Notes under the pieces: generated by a model | Database searches by the model: none | Told to the model about the DNA's origin: nothing | What the model saw: the letters and a program-made list of their open reading frames with translations, nothing else | From: an uncultured Saprospiraceae bacterium | GTDB lineage: Bacteria > Bacteroidota > Bacteroidia > Chitinophagales > Saprospiraceae | Direction of reading: 5' to 3' | Length of the DNA stretch: 42,793 nt | NCBI GenBank assembly: GCA_937928615.1 | Contig: CALFWI010000078.1 | Coordinates: 1 to 42,793 of the forward strand | Translations under genes and position numbers: made by a program | In this document: one piece after another, positions 24,358 through 35,300 of the stretch | How the letters are laid out: each line of letters begins with the position of its first letter | How positions within the stretch are numbered: the stretch's first letter is position 1

Positions 24358-24699
24358 TTACCCCAATTCCTCTGCTGGAATCCAAAGCAATTTTTTAAAC
24401 TCTTGAACTTTGTCATCGACTACTTTAACGCCTTCATTTTCTAATAGTTCTTGCATCATAGTTGGATGAGGAAAATGGCCTCGACCACTCAATTCTCCTT
24501 TCCGATTCACGACTCGATGTGCTGGCACGGGGTCATCCGTATTCCAATTACATTTATTGAGTGCCCAGCCAACCATTCTAGCAGAACCTAGTGATAAATA
24601 ATCGGCGATAGCGCCATAATAAGTAATTCGTCCGTGTGGAATAAGTCGAGTGACTTCAAAAACTTGCTCAAAGTAATTACTATTTTTACTCATTGACAA
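24358..24699 (-). CDS. MGMT-family alkyltransferase-like (ATL) DNA-binding protein lacking the catalytic Cys
   Basis: IPHGRITYYGAIADYLSLGSARMVGWALNKC...VPAHRVVNRKGELSG: PAHR replaces PCHR. Confidence 0.88.
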   Translation of the reverse strand: MSMSKNSNYFEQVFEVTRLIPHGRITYYGAIADYLSLGSARMVGWALNKCNWNTDDPVPAHRVVNRKGELSGRGHFPHPTMMQELLENEGVKVVDDKVQEFKKLLWIPAEELG

Positions 24700-26938
24700 T
24701 AAATCTTTTAGAGAAAATTTGTGCTCCTATTTTTCCTTTTAACAAATAAACGCCATTTTGGAAATGGCTAGTATTGAGTTGAATAATAGAAGTGTTAGGA
24801 ATATTTTTTTCGTAGAGTACTTGTCTACCCAAGGCATCATAGCCACTTAAAACAACTTCTTTTGTTAGGGTTTCTGAAAATTCAAGGATAACTTTATTTG
24901 TTGCTGGATTTGGATATAATTGAATCGATTTATCATAAAAATTAACGGTTGAAGAAATAAGCTGTGCTACAATTTTAAACCGATTATTAGACATGTCAAA
25001 GAAAACATTATCCGAACATTTCACTTTTATTCTAGCCCTATTCGTCGTTGTGTCAGGCAAAGCAACCATTGTTGCGCCATTATTGGGGATATTGGCCGCC
25101 AATAATTCAGGAAAATCTTGCCCGTTATTAAAAGATAAATAAATATCTACGTTAGCACAATTAACGGGTGCGGCTGTCGTATTGGCAACATCCCATTGGA
25201 CCAAAATAGAATCACCCATTTCATATTCTATATTGGCAGAATCAGGTTGCAAAACTAGGAAAGGGCCTGCTTTGGCAGTCGCTGAAAAAGCAACTTCGGC
25301 AAAAGCAGTACGACCTCCTCCTTCTTGATTATCTCTCACCGTTACGCCAAAAGTTAATTGTCGAGTAGTATCAGGTAAGACTTCGCCAGACACCATTTTG
25401 TTTAATATAATATTAGTGATTCTAGGGAAAACCCTGGTAGCGACTCTCGACGGTTTAAAAGTAATAAAACTTGGTGCGTTTTCGATTGGAAAACCGATTT
25501 CGCTAACTGCCCCCGTATCGAATTGTTCCCAACTATAAGTTAATGCAGTGTTTTCTGCATCTGATGCGGTTGCGGTTAATTCAAAAGGAGTAGCAATTGG
25601 AATTGCAAAACCACTTGCTTTAACCGAAACTATTGGCGGGGTATTTTCTGTTGGAATCTGTTGAAAACAACCAATCGTATCACTGGCTAAAGCACTATTA
25701 ATTTCTTGAATACTAATTCCATGTAAATTATCTTGCGGGATACCAACGACATTAAATGGACCACAAACACCTCCATAAGACATAACGGTACTTCCACTCC
25801 CTGGTTCTACTGCGGTGGCAGCATTTCTTTGACTTTCGTTTACTGGTTGTCCGCAATTACTCCAAGTATGATTCGCGCCTAGTTGGTGCCCAATTTCGTG
25901 ATAGAGCGTTCTTCTAAAATCTGGAATACTTTCATCAAAAATACAAGATACGCCTCGTGCTTTATTTTCCTCAGAGCATACACTAGCTAAAAAGGCAACA
26001 CCTGATACGCCTCCTGTACATTCTGCTGAAAAGACGTGTCCTAAATCATAGGTGTCGGCACCAATTAAACTATCTAACAAAGCGGTATTTGAAGTTAATA
26101 TTTCAAAAGCTCCGCCAGGGTCATCAAAGGGCGAGGGCATACTATCCGTAAAAATTAGCTGGTCATTATTTTCATGCAAAAGAAAACGAACCCCTGCATC
26201 TCTTTCATAAATCACATTTAAGCTAGTTAAGGAATTAACGATACTAGATAAGGCAGATTCAATAGTTCCACCTGTAGCGTTCGTAAATTGTTCTGTAGCG
26301 GTAATGGCTATACGAAAGGTTTTAAGGGCGGTGTTTAAATTGGTATCTATTGGTACTTGATTATTTGTGGGCTGAATAGTTTTTAAGGCGTGGTTGCCAC
26401 AAATTAATTGTTGGTTGTTTTTGTCAATAAGGTCTGATGCTTGATAGAGTAGATAAACAGCATCTTGCCCTTCAATATTTGCGTGTTCAATAAAAAAAGA
26501 TGCTGCATCGGTTACAAAATGCCCATATAGCCCTTGATGCGTCCAACTAAAACGTCCGTGCAGGGTTTTATTTTGTTGTGCTTGAACGATAAAGGATTTA
26601 ATAGTAGGATATTTTGTATTTAATTTCTCTGCTATAATTGGAGAGGCAACCAGGTCTATAGATGAGAACGTATGGATAGGTAAAGGAATCGTTATCGAAC
26701 TATTCGTTTGTCTAGAAGGAGCAAAAGCTGGATTTATGGCTTCTAAAAATAACGATTCATTTAATTGAAATAACTGGTAGGTTTTCAAATTCGCTACTTT
26801 TTCTTTGGCTATTAGACGCTTATTAACAGCTGTCCATAATTTATTCTGAGCGTTTAAAGAGGTGGAAAGTAATAAGAAAGTCAAAAAAAATAAAAAGTGA
26901 TAAAAAAACGTGCTTAAACAAAATTTTTTCTGTAGCAT
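24686..26938 (-). CDS. Reprolysin-like zinc metallopeptidase with T9SS type A C-terminal sorting domain
   Basis: TLYHEIGHQLGANHTWSNCG zinc site, STVMSYGG Met-turn; C-terminal YPNPATNKVILEFSETLTKEVVLSGYDALGRQVLYEKNI...NGVYLLKGKIGAQIFSKRFIV. Confidence 0.92.
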   Translation of the reverse strand: MLQKKFCLSTFFYHFLFFLTFLLLSTSLNAQNKLWTAVNKRLIAKEKVANLKTYQLFQLNESLFLEAINPAFAPSRQTNSSITIPLPIHTFSSIDLVASPIIAEKLNTKYPTIKSFIVQAQQNKTLHGRFSWTHQGLYGHFVTDAASFFIEHANIEGQDAVYLLYQASDLIDKNNQQLICGNHALKTIQPTNNQVPIDTNLNTALKTFRIAITATEQFTNATGGTIESALSSIVNSLTSLNVIYERDAGVRFLLHENNDQLIFTDSMPSPFDDPGGAFEILTSNTALLDSLIGADTYDLGHVFSAECTGGVSGVAFLASVCSEENKARGVSCIFDESIPDFRRTLYHEIGHQLGANHTWSNCGQPVNESQRNAATAVEPGSGSTVMSYGGVCGPFNVVGIPQDNLHGISIQEINSALASDTIGCFQQIPTENTPPIVSVKASGFAIPIATPFELTATASDAENTALTYSWEQFDTGAVSEIGFPIENAPSFITFKPSRVATRVFPRITNIILNKMVSGEVLPDTTRQLTFGVTVRDNQEGGGRTAFAEVAFSATAKAGPFLVLQPDSANIEYEMGDSILVQWDVANTTAAPVNCANVDIYLSFNNGQDFPELLAANIPNNGATMVALPDTTTNRARIKVKCSDNVFFDMSNNRFKIVAQLISSTVNFYDKSIQLYPNPATNKVILEFSETLTKEVVLSGYDALGRQVLYEKNIPNTSIIQLNTSHFQNGVYLLKGKIGAQIFSKRFIVNE

Positions 26939-27188
26939 AAAAATTTGGTTCTATGTGCTGATAAATGATTGAAACTGCCTAGTTTTGCGCAACTTCCTTT
27001 TAAAATAGCTTTTAAAAGAAAAGATCATAAGTAAGTCATTTTTTTTTGTTTAACGTTGTTTACAGAAAAATGACAAACATCCACAATTAGAGCGCTAATT
27101 TTGTCGTCAGAAGGAATGTAATATACACATTACAGCTAATTTAAAAAATTCATATATGGTTCATTCCTGGCGCGGACAAAAAAAATAT

Positions 27189-28409
27189 ATGCTAAACGAA
27201 TATAAAATACTTACGGTAACCCACAAACATGTCCGTTTGGAAAGGATTGGTGATTTTTTAATATCCCATTCCAATGAAGAAGCATTGCAAGGAAAATTAG
27301 ATGAGCTCAAAGATAAATTTAATTTAGAAGAACTTTTATATGTTGCAACGTGCAACCGAGTAATCTATTTATATAAGTCCGCAAGCGCACTTAATTTACC
27401 TTTTCTTCAAGCTTTCTTTCAAATAGTTAATCCAACACTTTCTCCAGATTATATTCAGCGTATTGTTACAGTCTACGAAGGCAAAGAAGCCGTTAATCAT
27501 ATTTATGAAGTATCCGCTTCGATTGATTCTTTGGTGGTTGGAGAGCGAGAGATTTTGCGCCAGATTCGAGAGGGATTTTACAAATGTGAAAAATGGGGAT
27601 TGATTGGAGATGGCATTCGCTTATTGATGAAGCACTTAGTAGAAGCTTCTAAAGAGGTTTATTCACAAACGAGAATAGGGGAAAAGCAAATTTCTGTTGT
27701 TTCTTTAGCGATTAAAAAATTACTAGAAAGTAATATTGCTAAAGATGCTAGGATTTTATTAGTAGGGGCGGGGCAGACGAATCAGTTAGTCGCTAAATTT
27801 TTGGTTAAATATGAATTTAGCAATGTAACTGTATTTAATCGAAGCCTTGAAAAGGCAACAAAATTAGCAGAAAGATTTAATGCTGCTGCTTTTTTATTAA
27901 CAGAATTACCTAATTATAAAGCCGGTTTTGATTGTATGGTTGTTTGTACAGGGGCGACAGAAGCAATTATCAAACAATCAACCTACCAGCAACTTATTGG
28001 CGAAGACACTACGGAAAAATTAATTGTAGATTTATCTGTACCAAATAATGTAGCCAAAGAGGTCGTTGATGGTTTTAATATCAATTATATAGAAATAGAA
28101 GATTTAAAGCAGTTAGCGGCACAAAATTTAGATTTTAGAAAGCAAGAAGTAGGGAAGGCAAAAATTTTGCTTCGACAGCAAATCAATGAATTTCAGAAAG
28201 TCTTTCAACAAAGACAAATTACTAAAGCTTTGCAGAGCGTTCCGTCTGAAATAAAAGCCATTAAAGAAAGAGCACTTAACGAAGTCTTCAAAAAAGATTT
28301 AGATGCATTAGATGATAATACTAAAGCACTGGTTGAAAAGATGATGACTTATATGGAAAAGAAGTGTATTAGTGTGCCTATGAAAGCAGCAAAGGAATTA
28401 GTAATGTAA
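27189..28409 (+). CDS. hemA: Glutamyl-tRNA reductase
   Basis: VATCNRVIYLY catalytic Cys region, SLVVGEREILRQIREGF, LLVGAGQTNQLVAKFL NADPH site. ORF track begins at 27156; ATG at 27189 (MLNEYKILTVTHKH) is more likely. Confidence 0.93.
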   Translation: MLNEYKILTVTHKHVRLERIGDFLISHSNEEALQGKLDELKDKFNLEELLYVATCNRVIYLYKSASALNLPFLQAFFQIVNPTLSPDYIQRIVTVYEGKEAVNHIYEVSASIDSLVVGEREILRQIREGFYKCEKWGLIGDGIRLLMKHLVEASKEVYSQTRIGEKQISVVSLAIKKLLESNIAKDARILLVGAGQTNQLVAKFLVKYEFSNVTVFNRSLEKATKLAERFNAAAFLLTELPNYKAGFDCMVVCTGATEAIIKQSTYQQLIGEDTTEKLIVDLSVPNNVAKEVVDGFNINYIEIEDLKQLAAQNLDFRKQEVGKAKILLRQQINEFQKVFQQRQITKALQSVPSEIKAIKERALNEVFKKDLDALDDNTKALVEKMMTYMEKKCISVPMKAAKELVM

Positions 28410-28480
28410 AAAACGGTGTATGCTTAATAGTACAGGGCATACGGTAATATTGTGTAAGCCAATCTTTTTTAAATTCCAAC

Positions 28481-28532
28481 TTTAAATTCAAAGCCTGCTC
28501 CGAAAATTATCGGGGCAGGCTTTGAATTTAAA
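28481..28532. terminator. Strong bidirectional hairpin TTTAAATTCAAAGCCTGCTCCGA-aaatta-TCGGGGCAGGCTTTGAATTTAAA
   Basis: About 23-bp stem with one mismatch between convergent hemA and purF-like genes. Confidence 0.8.
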
Positions 28533-28596
28533 ATTTGTTTAGTTCCTTCTAATTAAATTTTCCTAGTTTGGAGGTACTGTATACCATTCACCATCC

Positions 28597-30489
28597 TTAA
28601 TAAGCCCGCTCATTACGCTGTTCCACATAATTAATAAATGCCTTATTAACGACTCTAAACCCACCTGGTGTAGGATACTTTCCTGAAAAATACCAATCGC
28701 CATTATTATTCGGACAAGCTTTATGTAAACCATCAATTTGCTGATAAATTACTTTGACTTCTGGTTTAATATTAGGTGGAGTAATCATTTCTGCAATCTT
28801 AGTAGAAACTGCTTCGTAGCTAAATTCATTATATAAATCAATCAGTGGATTCCCCATTTCTTCTAAGGGTAATTTTAATTGTGCTTTACATTTTTTATAG
28901 GTTTCTTTGATTAAGTGTGTCTTTCCATGCTCGTTTAATAAAGCAATTAAAGCTTTAAAAGCAACAAAATTTCCTATTTTTGACATATCTATACCATAGC
29001 AATCGGGGTAACGAATTTGAGGTGCGGAGGAAACAACAATAATTTTTTTAGGTCGAAGGCGAGAAACTATTTTAATAATACTATCTTTTAAAGTAGTTCC
29101 TCTAACAATAGAATCATCTAGTAAAACTAAATTGTCTTTTTCATTATTGACAATTCCATAAGTGACATCATAAACATGTGAGACCATTTCTCCTCTTGTT
29201 GCATCGTCCGCGATAAAGGTTCGTAGTTTGGCATCTTTAACGACGGTCTTTTCTATTCTTATTTTTTGAGCAAGAATTTTTTCTAGTTTCTTAGGTTTTA
29301 AATCTGTCCCTAAGCTTAAAATCTGTTCTTGTTTACGTTTGTTTAGGCATTTTTCAGCACCTTCAACTAAACCATAAAAAGCGGATTCCGCCGTATTGGG
29401 TACATAAGAAAATACGGTATTTTCAATATCGTGATTGACGGCCTTTAAGACTGATTTTGTTAATTGTTCGCCTAATTGTTTACGTTCTAAATAAATATCT
29501 CTATCGGTGCCTCTAGAGAAATAAATGCGTTCAAAAGAACAAGGCGTTCTTTTTCTTTTCGCTATATATTTTTTCTCTTTAACTGTTCCATTTTTCTTAA
29601 TAATCAAAGCATTTCCTCGTCCTAATTCTTGTACTTTCGTAAAATGGACATTCATCGCTGTCTGAATAGCGGGTCGCTCAGAAGCAACTACGACTATTTC
29701 TTCATCTGCGTAATAAAAGGCTGGTCGAATGCCACTAGGATCTCTAATGACAAAAGCATCTCCATGTCCAATCATTCCTGCAATAACATAGCCTCCGTCA
29801 AATTTTTTGCTTGCTCTACGGAGCATTCGTTTAACATCTAAGTTCTCGAAAATTAAATTATTGATTTCTTGATTGGTATAGCCATCTGGTTTGTGCCAAT
29901 TGAATAAGCGCTGTACTTCATCATCTAAGAAATGGCCAATTTTTTCCATAACCGTCACCGTATCCGCCTTTCGTTTTGGATACTGACCTAATTGAACTAA
30001 TTCTTCAAAAAGTTCATCAACATTGGTCATGTTAAAATTACCTGCTAAAACGAGGTTTCTACTAATCCAATTATTTTGTCGAAGGAAGGGGTGGCAAGTT
30101 TCTATAGAATTGTCACCGTGGGTACCATAGCGTAAATGGCCCATTAGTAACTCTCCAGTATAGGGCTTATTTTCTTTGAGCCATTTTGGGTCATTTAATT
30201 GTTCAGGTGTTAAATCTTTAAAATGTAGACTCACATCTCTGAAAAGGTCTGCTAAGTAATTCGTTGAGACACATCGCTTGCGACTGATATAGCGTTTCCC
30301 CGGTTTAGGGTCTAATTTAATAGTAGCCAATCCTGCGCCATCTTGCCCTCTATTCCGTTGTTTCTGCAAGAGTAATTGCAATATATTTAGCCCATAAAGC
30401 GCTGTTCCATATTTTTTATGATAAAACTCCAATGGTTTTAATAATCGAACTACTCCTAAACCACACTCATGTTTAATTGAATCACTCAT
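28597..30489 (-). CDS. purF: Amidophosphoribosyltransferase family protein (PurF-like, 630 aa)
   Basis: N-terminal ECGLGVVRLLKP with Ntn Cys at position 9; RNRGQDGAGLATIK; GHLRYGTHGDNSIETCHPF; PRPP-binding LVLLDDSIVRGTTLKDSI. Confidence 0.85.
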   Translation of the reverse strand: MSDSIKHECGLGVVRLLKPLEFYHKKYGTALYGLNILQLLLQKQRNRGQDGAGLATIKLDPKPGKRYISRKRCVSTNYLADLFRDVSLHFKDLTPEQLNDPKWLKENKPYTGELLMGHLRYGTHGDNSIETCHPFLRQNNWISRNLVLAGNFNMTNVDELFEELVQLGQYPKRKADTVTVMEKIGHFLDDEVQRLFNWHKPDGYTNQEINNLIFENLDVKRMLRRASKKFDGGYVIAGMIGHGDAFVIRDPSGIRPAFYYADEEIVVVASERPAIQTAMNVHFTKVQELGRGNALIIKKNGTVKEKKYIAKRKRTPCSFERIYFSRGTDRDIYLERKQLGEQLTKSVLKAVNHDIENTVFSYVPNTAESAFYGLVEGAEKCLNKRKQEQILSLGTDLKPKKLEKILAQKIRIEKTVVKDAKLRTFIADDATRGEMVSHVYDVTYGIVNNEKDNLVLLDDSIVRGTTLKDSIIKIVSRLRPKKIIVVSSAPQIRYPDCYGIDMSKIGNFVAFKALIALLNEHGKTHLIKETYKKCKAQLKLPLEEMGNPLIDLYNEFSYEAVSTKIAEMITPPNIKPEVKVIYQQIDGLHKACPNNNGDWYFSGKYPTPGGFRVVNKAFINYVEQRNERAY

Positions 30490-30739
30490 AGATAAAAATT
30501 AGCCTTATTCAGTAGGCAGTAAATAGTAGGCAGTTTACAGTTTTTCAATAGACTTTTTAAAGGGTAACAAGTCTAACTATTAGTTTTCCTAAATGATAAA
30601 TATTGGAGACTAATAAAATTACCTACTTAGGCTACCAGATTTTTTTAAAAGAAACGGCAAAGTTACGAGAAATAAAAAGACTTAATAGAAGATTATGGTT
30701 AGAAAAACACGCTTTAGGGGAGAAATATTGATTTATACT

Positions 30740-30787
30740 AAAAAAGCCCGTAACAGCGACAATTTTGTCAACTAGTACGAGCTTTTT
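30740..30787. terminator. Hairpin AAAAAAGCCCGTA ... TACGAGCTTTTT
   Basis: Outer stem with A/T tracts, inner GACAA/TTGTC stem; downstream of porV. Confidence 0.65.
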
Positions 30788-30858
30788 ATTGAGGATTAGA
30801 ACAGTACTTTGAATGAATGTCCTGTTGCTACATCGTTCCTCCTAATTAAGTTACTTTT

Positions 30859-32073
30859 CTATAAATCAGCATCCCCACGGAAAGCAGAGAAGTCAAATAA
30901 CATAGAAAATCTTAACGTATTATCTAATGGATTTCTCTGATTTGTAGTTGGCACTAAGTAAGAAATATTTAAGCCGAATACATTGTATTTTAAACCTAAA
31001 CCAACGGTGAAATATTTTCTATTCCCCTTCGTCGCATGCTCATAAAAATAACCTGCTCTAACGGCAAATTGTTTATCATACCAATATTCTAAACCAACAG
31101 AATACATCAATTCTCTCAATTCTTCTGAGATACCACCTTGTGCATCACCAAAAGAACCGAAAATACCTGAAAAGTTAGATACTTCTTTATAATCGGGTAC
31201 GCCATTAGCATTATCATCTGTCCCTGCTGGGTCAGGAGTGGGGGCCATTAATTTATTAATGTCCATGGCTACTGTTAGGCTATTGAATTCATCAAAATTC
31301 AACTCCCAAGCAGCACCCATACCAAAATTAGCAGGAATAAAGTCTTTATTAATAGAGTTGGTATAAGTAATTTTTGACCCTAAATTGGTTAAGGCGACCC
31401 CTAAAGTAAGATTAGAAGTACTATTACTTAATTCTACTGGTGTCGTATAAGTCATCGAAATATCTGCGGCAAAAGCAGTTCCAGCAGAAATTTGTTCTCC
31501 ACCTACTTCTTGCCCCGCAGCTAAATTAGAGTATATGAATTTTGCGCCTAAACCAGCAGACAATTTATCGCCTAATTTTCTAGCATAAGAACCGTTCAAT
31601 TCAAATTCATTAGGTCGACCATTTCCTAAAGGCATACCATTTTCATCTGTAAAAGCAATATCTCCAAGAGAGAAATAGCGTAAACTAAAGCCTACTGCTT
31701 CTTCCGTATTCAATTGATAATAGCCGGATAGGTAAGCTAAGTAAACATCATTGACATTTAGCGCTCTTAACCAAGGCGTATAGGTAACTGCGACCCCCCC
31801 TTTATCTTCTCCAAAAACCATTTTTGAACCATTGAAGTGCATGGAGTTAGCATCAGTTGAAGTAGCAATTCCAACATCGCCCATTGCCGCAGAACGTGCA
31901 TCTGGTACAATTCTTAAAAATGGAACAGCGGTAATAATAGTATTGACACAAGGTTCTCCTAAGACGGTTTCATACATACCCGTACCAGAATTGAAGAAAC
32001 ATTGTGCGGAAGCCTGCTGAGTAATTCCCAACAGCATTACTATAAATAAAGTATTGAATAATGATTTTTTCAT
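30859..32073 (-). CDS. porV: Type IX secretion system outer membrane protein PorV (LptO)
   Basis: MKKSLFNTLFIVMLLGITQQASAQ signal peptide (start corrected from 32199); VPFLRIVPDARSAAMGDVGIATSTDANSMHFNGSKMVF; beta-barrel C-terminus; adjacent to porU. Confidence 0.92.
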   Translation of the reverse strand: MKKSLFNTLFIVMLLGITQQASAQCFFNSGTGMYETVLGEPCVNTIITAVPFLRIVPDARSAAMGDVGIATSTDANSMHFNGSKMVFGEDKGGVAVTYTPWLRALNVNDVYLAYLSGYYQLNTEEAVGFSLRYFSLGDIAFTDENGMPLGNGRPNEFELNGSYARKLGDKLSAGLGAKFIYSNLAAGQEVGGEQISAGTAFAADISMTYTTPVELSNSTSNLTLGVALTNLGSKITYTNSINKDFIPANFGMGAAWELNFDEFNSLTVAMDINKLMAPTPDPAGTDDNANGVPDYKEVSNFSGIFGSFGDAQGGISEELRELMYSVGLEYWYDKQFAVRAGYFYEHATKGNRKYFTVGLGLKYNVFGLNISYLVPTTNQRNPLDNTLRFSMLFDFSAFRGDADL

Positions 32074-32366
32074 AGCTTCATTGCGTAAAGGGCGAAAAAA
32101 AGCCCGAATGTAAGAATTTTTGTGGTCTAAATAATTCATGTCGATTAAAATATGTTGTTGCACTAATTTAGTTGTTGCGTCTCCTTGAAAATTATTCAAA
32201 CATTCTAACTTCCAATTCGATTATTTTAAAACTATAAATTTGCCGAAATATTGCCAATGTTAAGAAAAACTTAAAGTGTATATTCACCAAAAGTGTAAAA
32301 TTAGCAAAAAGAATAAGAGTTATTATAATCCTTGTTATAATAACACGATTAATAAGGTCCAAAACC

Positions 32367-35300
32367 TTATTTTAAGATAACGAGCTTTTGAAAATCACTA
32401 TTAACTATTTTTCCTATCCCGTTACTAGTAGAAGGTCGAACACTTACTTTATATACATAAGTCCCTCTCGCTAAATTTCCTCCGTATTCATCCTTTCCAT
32501 CCCAATCAATACCACTAACTTGATTTCCATCACTAATGGCTTGGGCATCAAGTGTTTTTACTAAACGACCTGAGACAGTAAAAATACGTACTTGTACTTC
32601 CATTGATTGTCCTGGACTAAGGTTATGTAAAAATTGGAATTGAGTTGTGGAGGTAAAAGGATTAGGATAGTTCAAAACTCGTTCCAAAGCTGCATCTTCT
32701 GATTCCGCAACTAAAAATTCTGTAATTCCTTCGGAAGAATTATTAAAAACATCCCATGCTTTTATCTTTATTTGATGTACTCCTAATGCTAAATCACTCA
32801 ATGGGAATTGAACGATACCACTAGTATGGTCATCTTGTGCTGCTTCGTAAAATTCATTTAATAAAAAAGTATTTTGGGTATTATTATCCAAGACCCCAGT
32901 TAAATCATGTCCGATACTAGTCCCTGAAACATTAATACCGTTTTCATCAGATAATAGAACAAGTAGTGTAGGATTAGCATTCGTCGTACCACCAAAAACA
33001 AAAGTAGAATCGTTCATAAAAACGGCTATTTCTGGTCCTTCATTGTCTACAATAGCATCTGCTTTTGTCCCTCCAATAATTACATTATTATAAAAACCCG
33101 CTGCATCTATTGCTCCATTTTCTGCATAATAACTTATTTTACCAAAGCCATATTCATAATTAATATCTTTAGGAATGACAAAAGTAAACTGAAAGCGACC
33201 ATTCGTAACACTCGCCGTTCCTTTAAACAAAACGTTCTTTTGAATGTCGAAAGGCAAAACTCGACTTGTATTATCATTCATTAGATTAGAAACTGTGACT
33301 TTTTTGTCAAAAACAGTTGGAAATATTTTACCATTAAAAGTAGTCATTGGATGACCAGTTGCATCTGCTATAAATCCTTCCACGGTTACTTTTTCTAAAG
33401 CTTGTAAGGTATCTGCTACCGTTGCATCAATTGGTTTGTCATTAATTTTAGTCGTAATAATATCAAGTTTTGGTAAAGCCAATTGCATAGATGGGTCGCC
33501 AATTAGGGTGAATTTTCTAGCATTGATATTTGTTGTATCCGCAGAATTACTATTTTTTCCTAATCGCATAATTTCTCCAATTGGCGGATGCACGCCGTCT
33601 ACCTTTTCATAAATTTGGTTAAAGACAGCTCTAGTTAAACGTTCGTTTTGGGAAGAATAAACCGCCCGAACGGTTGTGAACAGTCCAATGGCACCTCCAT
33701 TAGGATTTAAAATAGCTTCCTCTCCAGCGGTAACAAATTTGGCATCATCATAACCTGTAAAAGAGCAAGTAGCAGTTACCAATAAAGGCAATTTGTCAAA
33801 ATTGGTCCAATTCAGTATATCATTGATTTGCAAGACTCGTTCTTGTGTCCACCCTTTTGACCCACCATGGCCTAAATAATTTAGAATTAAGACGCCTTTA
33901 AAAATTTCATTATTTAAAGCTTCGTTGGCCGCAGGATAGCGTTGTCCTCCTGGAGTAGTGACTTGCTGAAAAGCATCTAAAAATATTTTATTGACATTAT
34001 AAACATCATATAAGGTATCAACTTTAGTAGCAACACCATTAGCTTGTCGTTGATGGATACTACTATCTTCATCATCGGCCATAAAAGTTTGATTCAACCG
34101 CCAGTTGCCTAATGTCTTAGGATTCGTTTCGTAATTAATTATTTTTCGAATCACTGCTTGGGCTTCTCCACTGGTTTTGGCAGGGATTCGACCAACCGCT
34201 ATATCTAAGGCCCCTCTTAAATTAGCACCTTCATTATCACTTAATAAAGCATAATAATCGTCTGTAGGAAATCCTTCAATGGGTTGCAGTGATTCATCTG
34301 TTTCATAGACTGGAATAAAACTAGAGGGGTTATCCAGTCGCTTGATATTTTTATAATCAAAAGAACCATCACCTAGCAATAATAAATAATTAAATTTTGG
34401 GGAGCGATCAGTTACCATTTTTACAAAATCCCGAATTGCGGTAGGATCTACCCGACCACTAGAAAATTCATTATAAATATCATCTACTAAAACAGTATGC
34501 ACTTCAAATCCATTATAATTTCGACGATGTTCTGCTAATTGTAGGGCCGCACTTTCAAATTCAGCAGGATAAACTATCAATAAATCTGCGGAGGCGATTT
34601 CATGAATATTTTGATTGGGAATATTACCAATAGCGGAAGGTGTTTCGAAGGAGCTATTGGGTTCAAAAGCAATAAATTCTTTTAGTTCGTTGGTATTTAG
34701 CCCAAAAGAAGCAGTCGTGCCATTTAGATTGAATTGTTGATTTTTAGGAATTAAAGGGTCAGAAATATCCCAAATAGTTAGGGTATTAGAAAAATTAGAT
34801 ACCTCAAAGGTACTAGTAGGAAAATTTAAAGTTGTAGGGTCTCTAAAGGGCATTTGATTACCAGAAAAAACGAGGCTTCTACGTACATTTAATTGAATGA
34901 AATCTAACCAGCCTGTACTACTTGCTGAGTTTGGATACTCAATAGTTACAGGTAAATTTTCTGAATTAGGGATGAATGATTCATTGATACTGCCAATATG
35001 CGCATAATCGTCTTCTACATCTCCAGTATTGGTGCGTCGAATCGTCGCAGAAAATGGAGTACCGCCAACCGTGGCACTAAAAGAAGTGGAGGAACTGCTT
35101 CTACCAGCAAAAGTAGCTTTTATATTGCCTGGCTCATTGGTAATAATATTTGGAAAAGAAAAATCTGAGTAAGTTCTTTCTCGAATAGTTTCGTATAAAT
35201 CGCCATACCAAGCTTTCCCTGTTCCTTGACCTTGCGAAAAATTATCTAGCAAATTAATCAATTCTTCCTCTATTCGAGCATAATCGGTAAAAGCATTGGT

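Noticed and set aside
32074-32199. N-terminal 42-aa extension of PorV ORF
   Set aside because: A clear signal peptide begins at the internal Met (32073).
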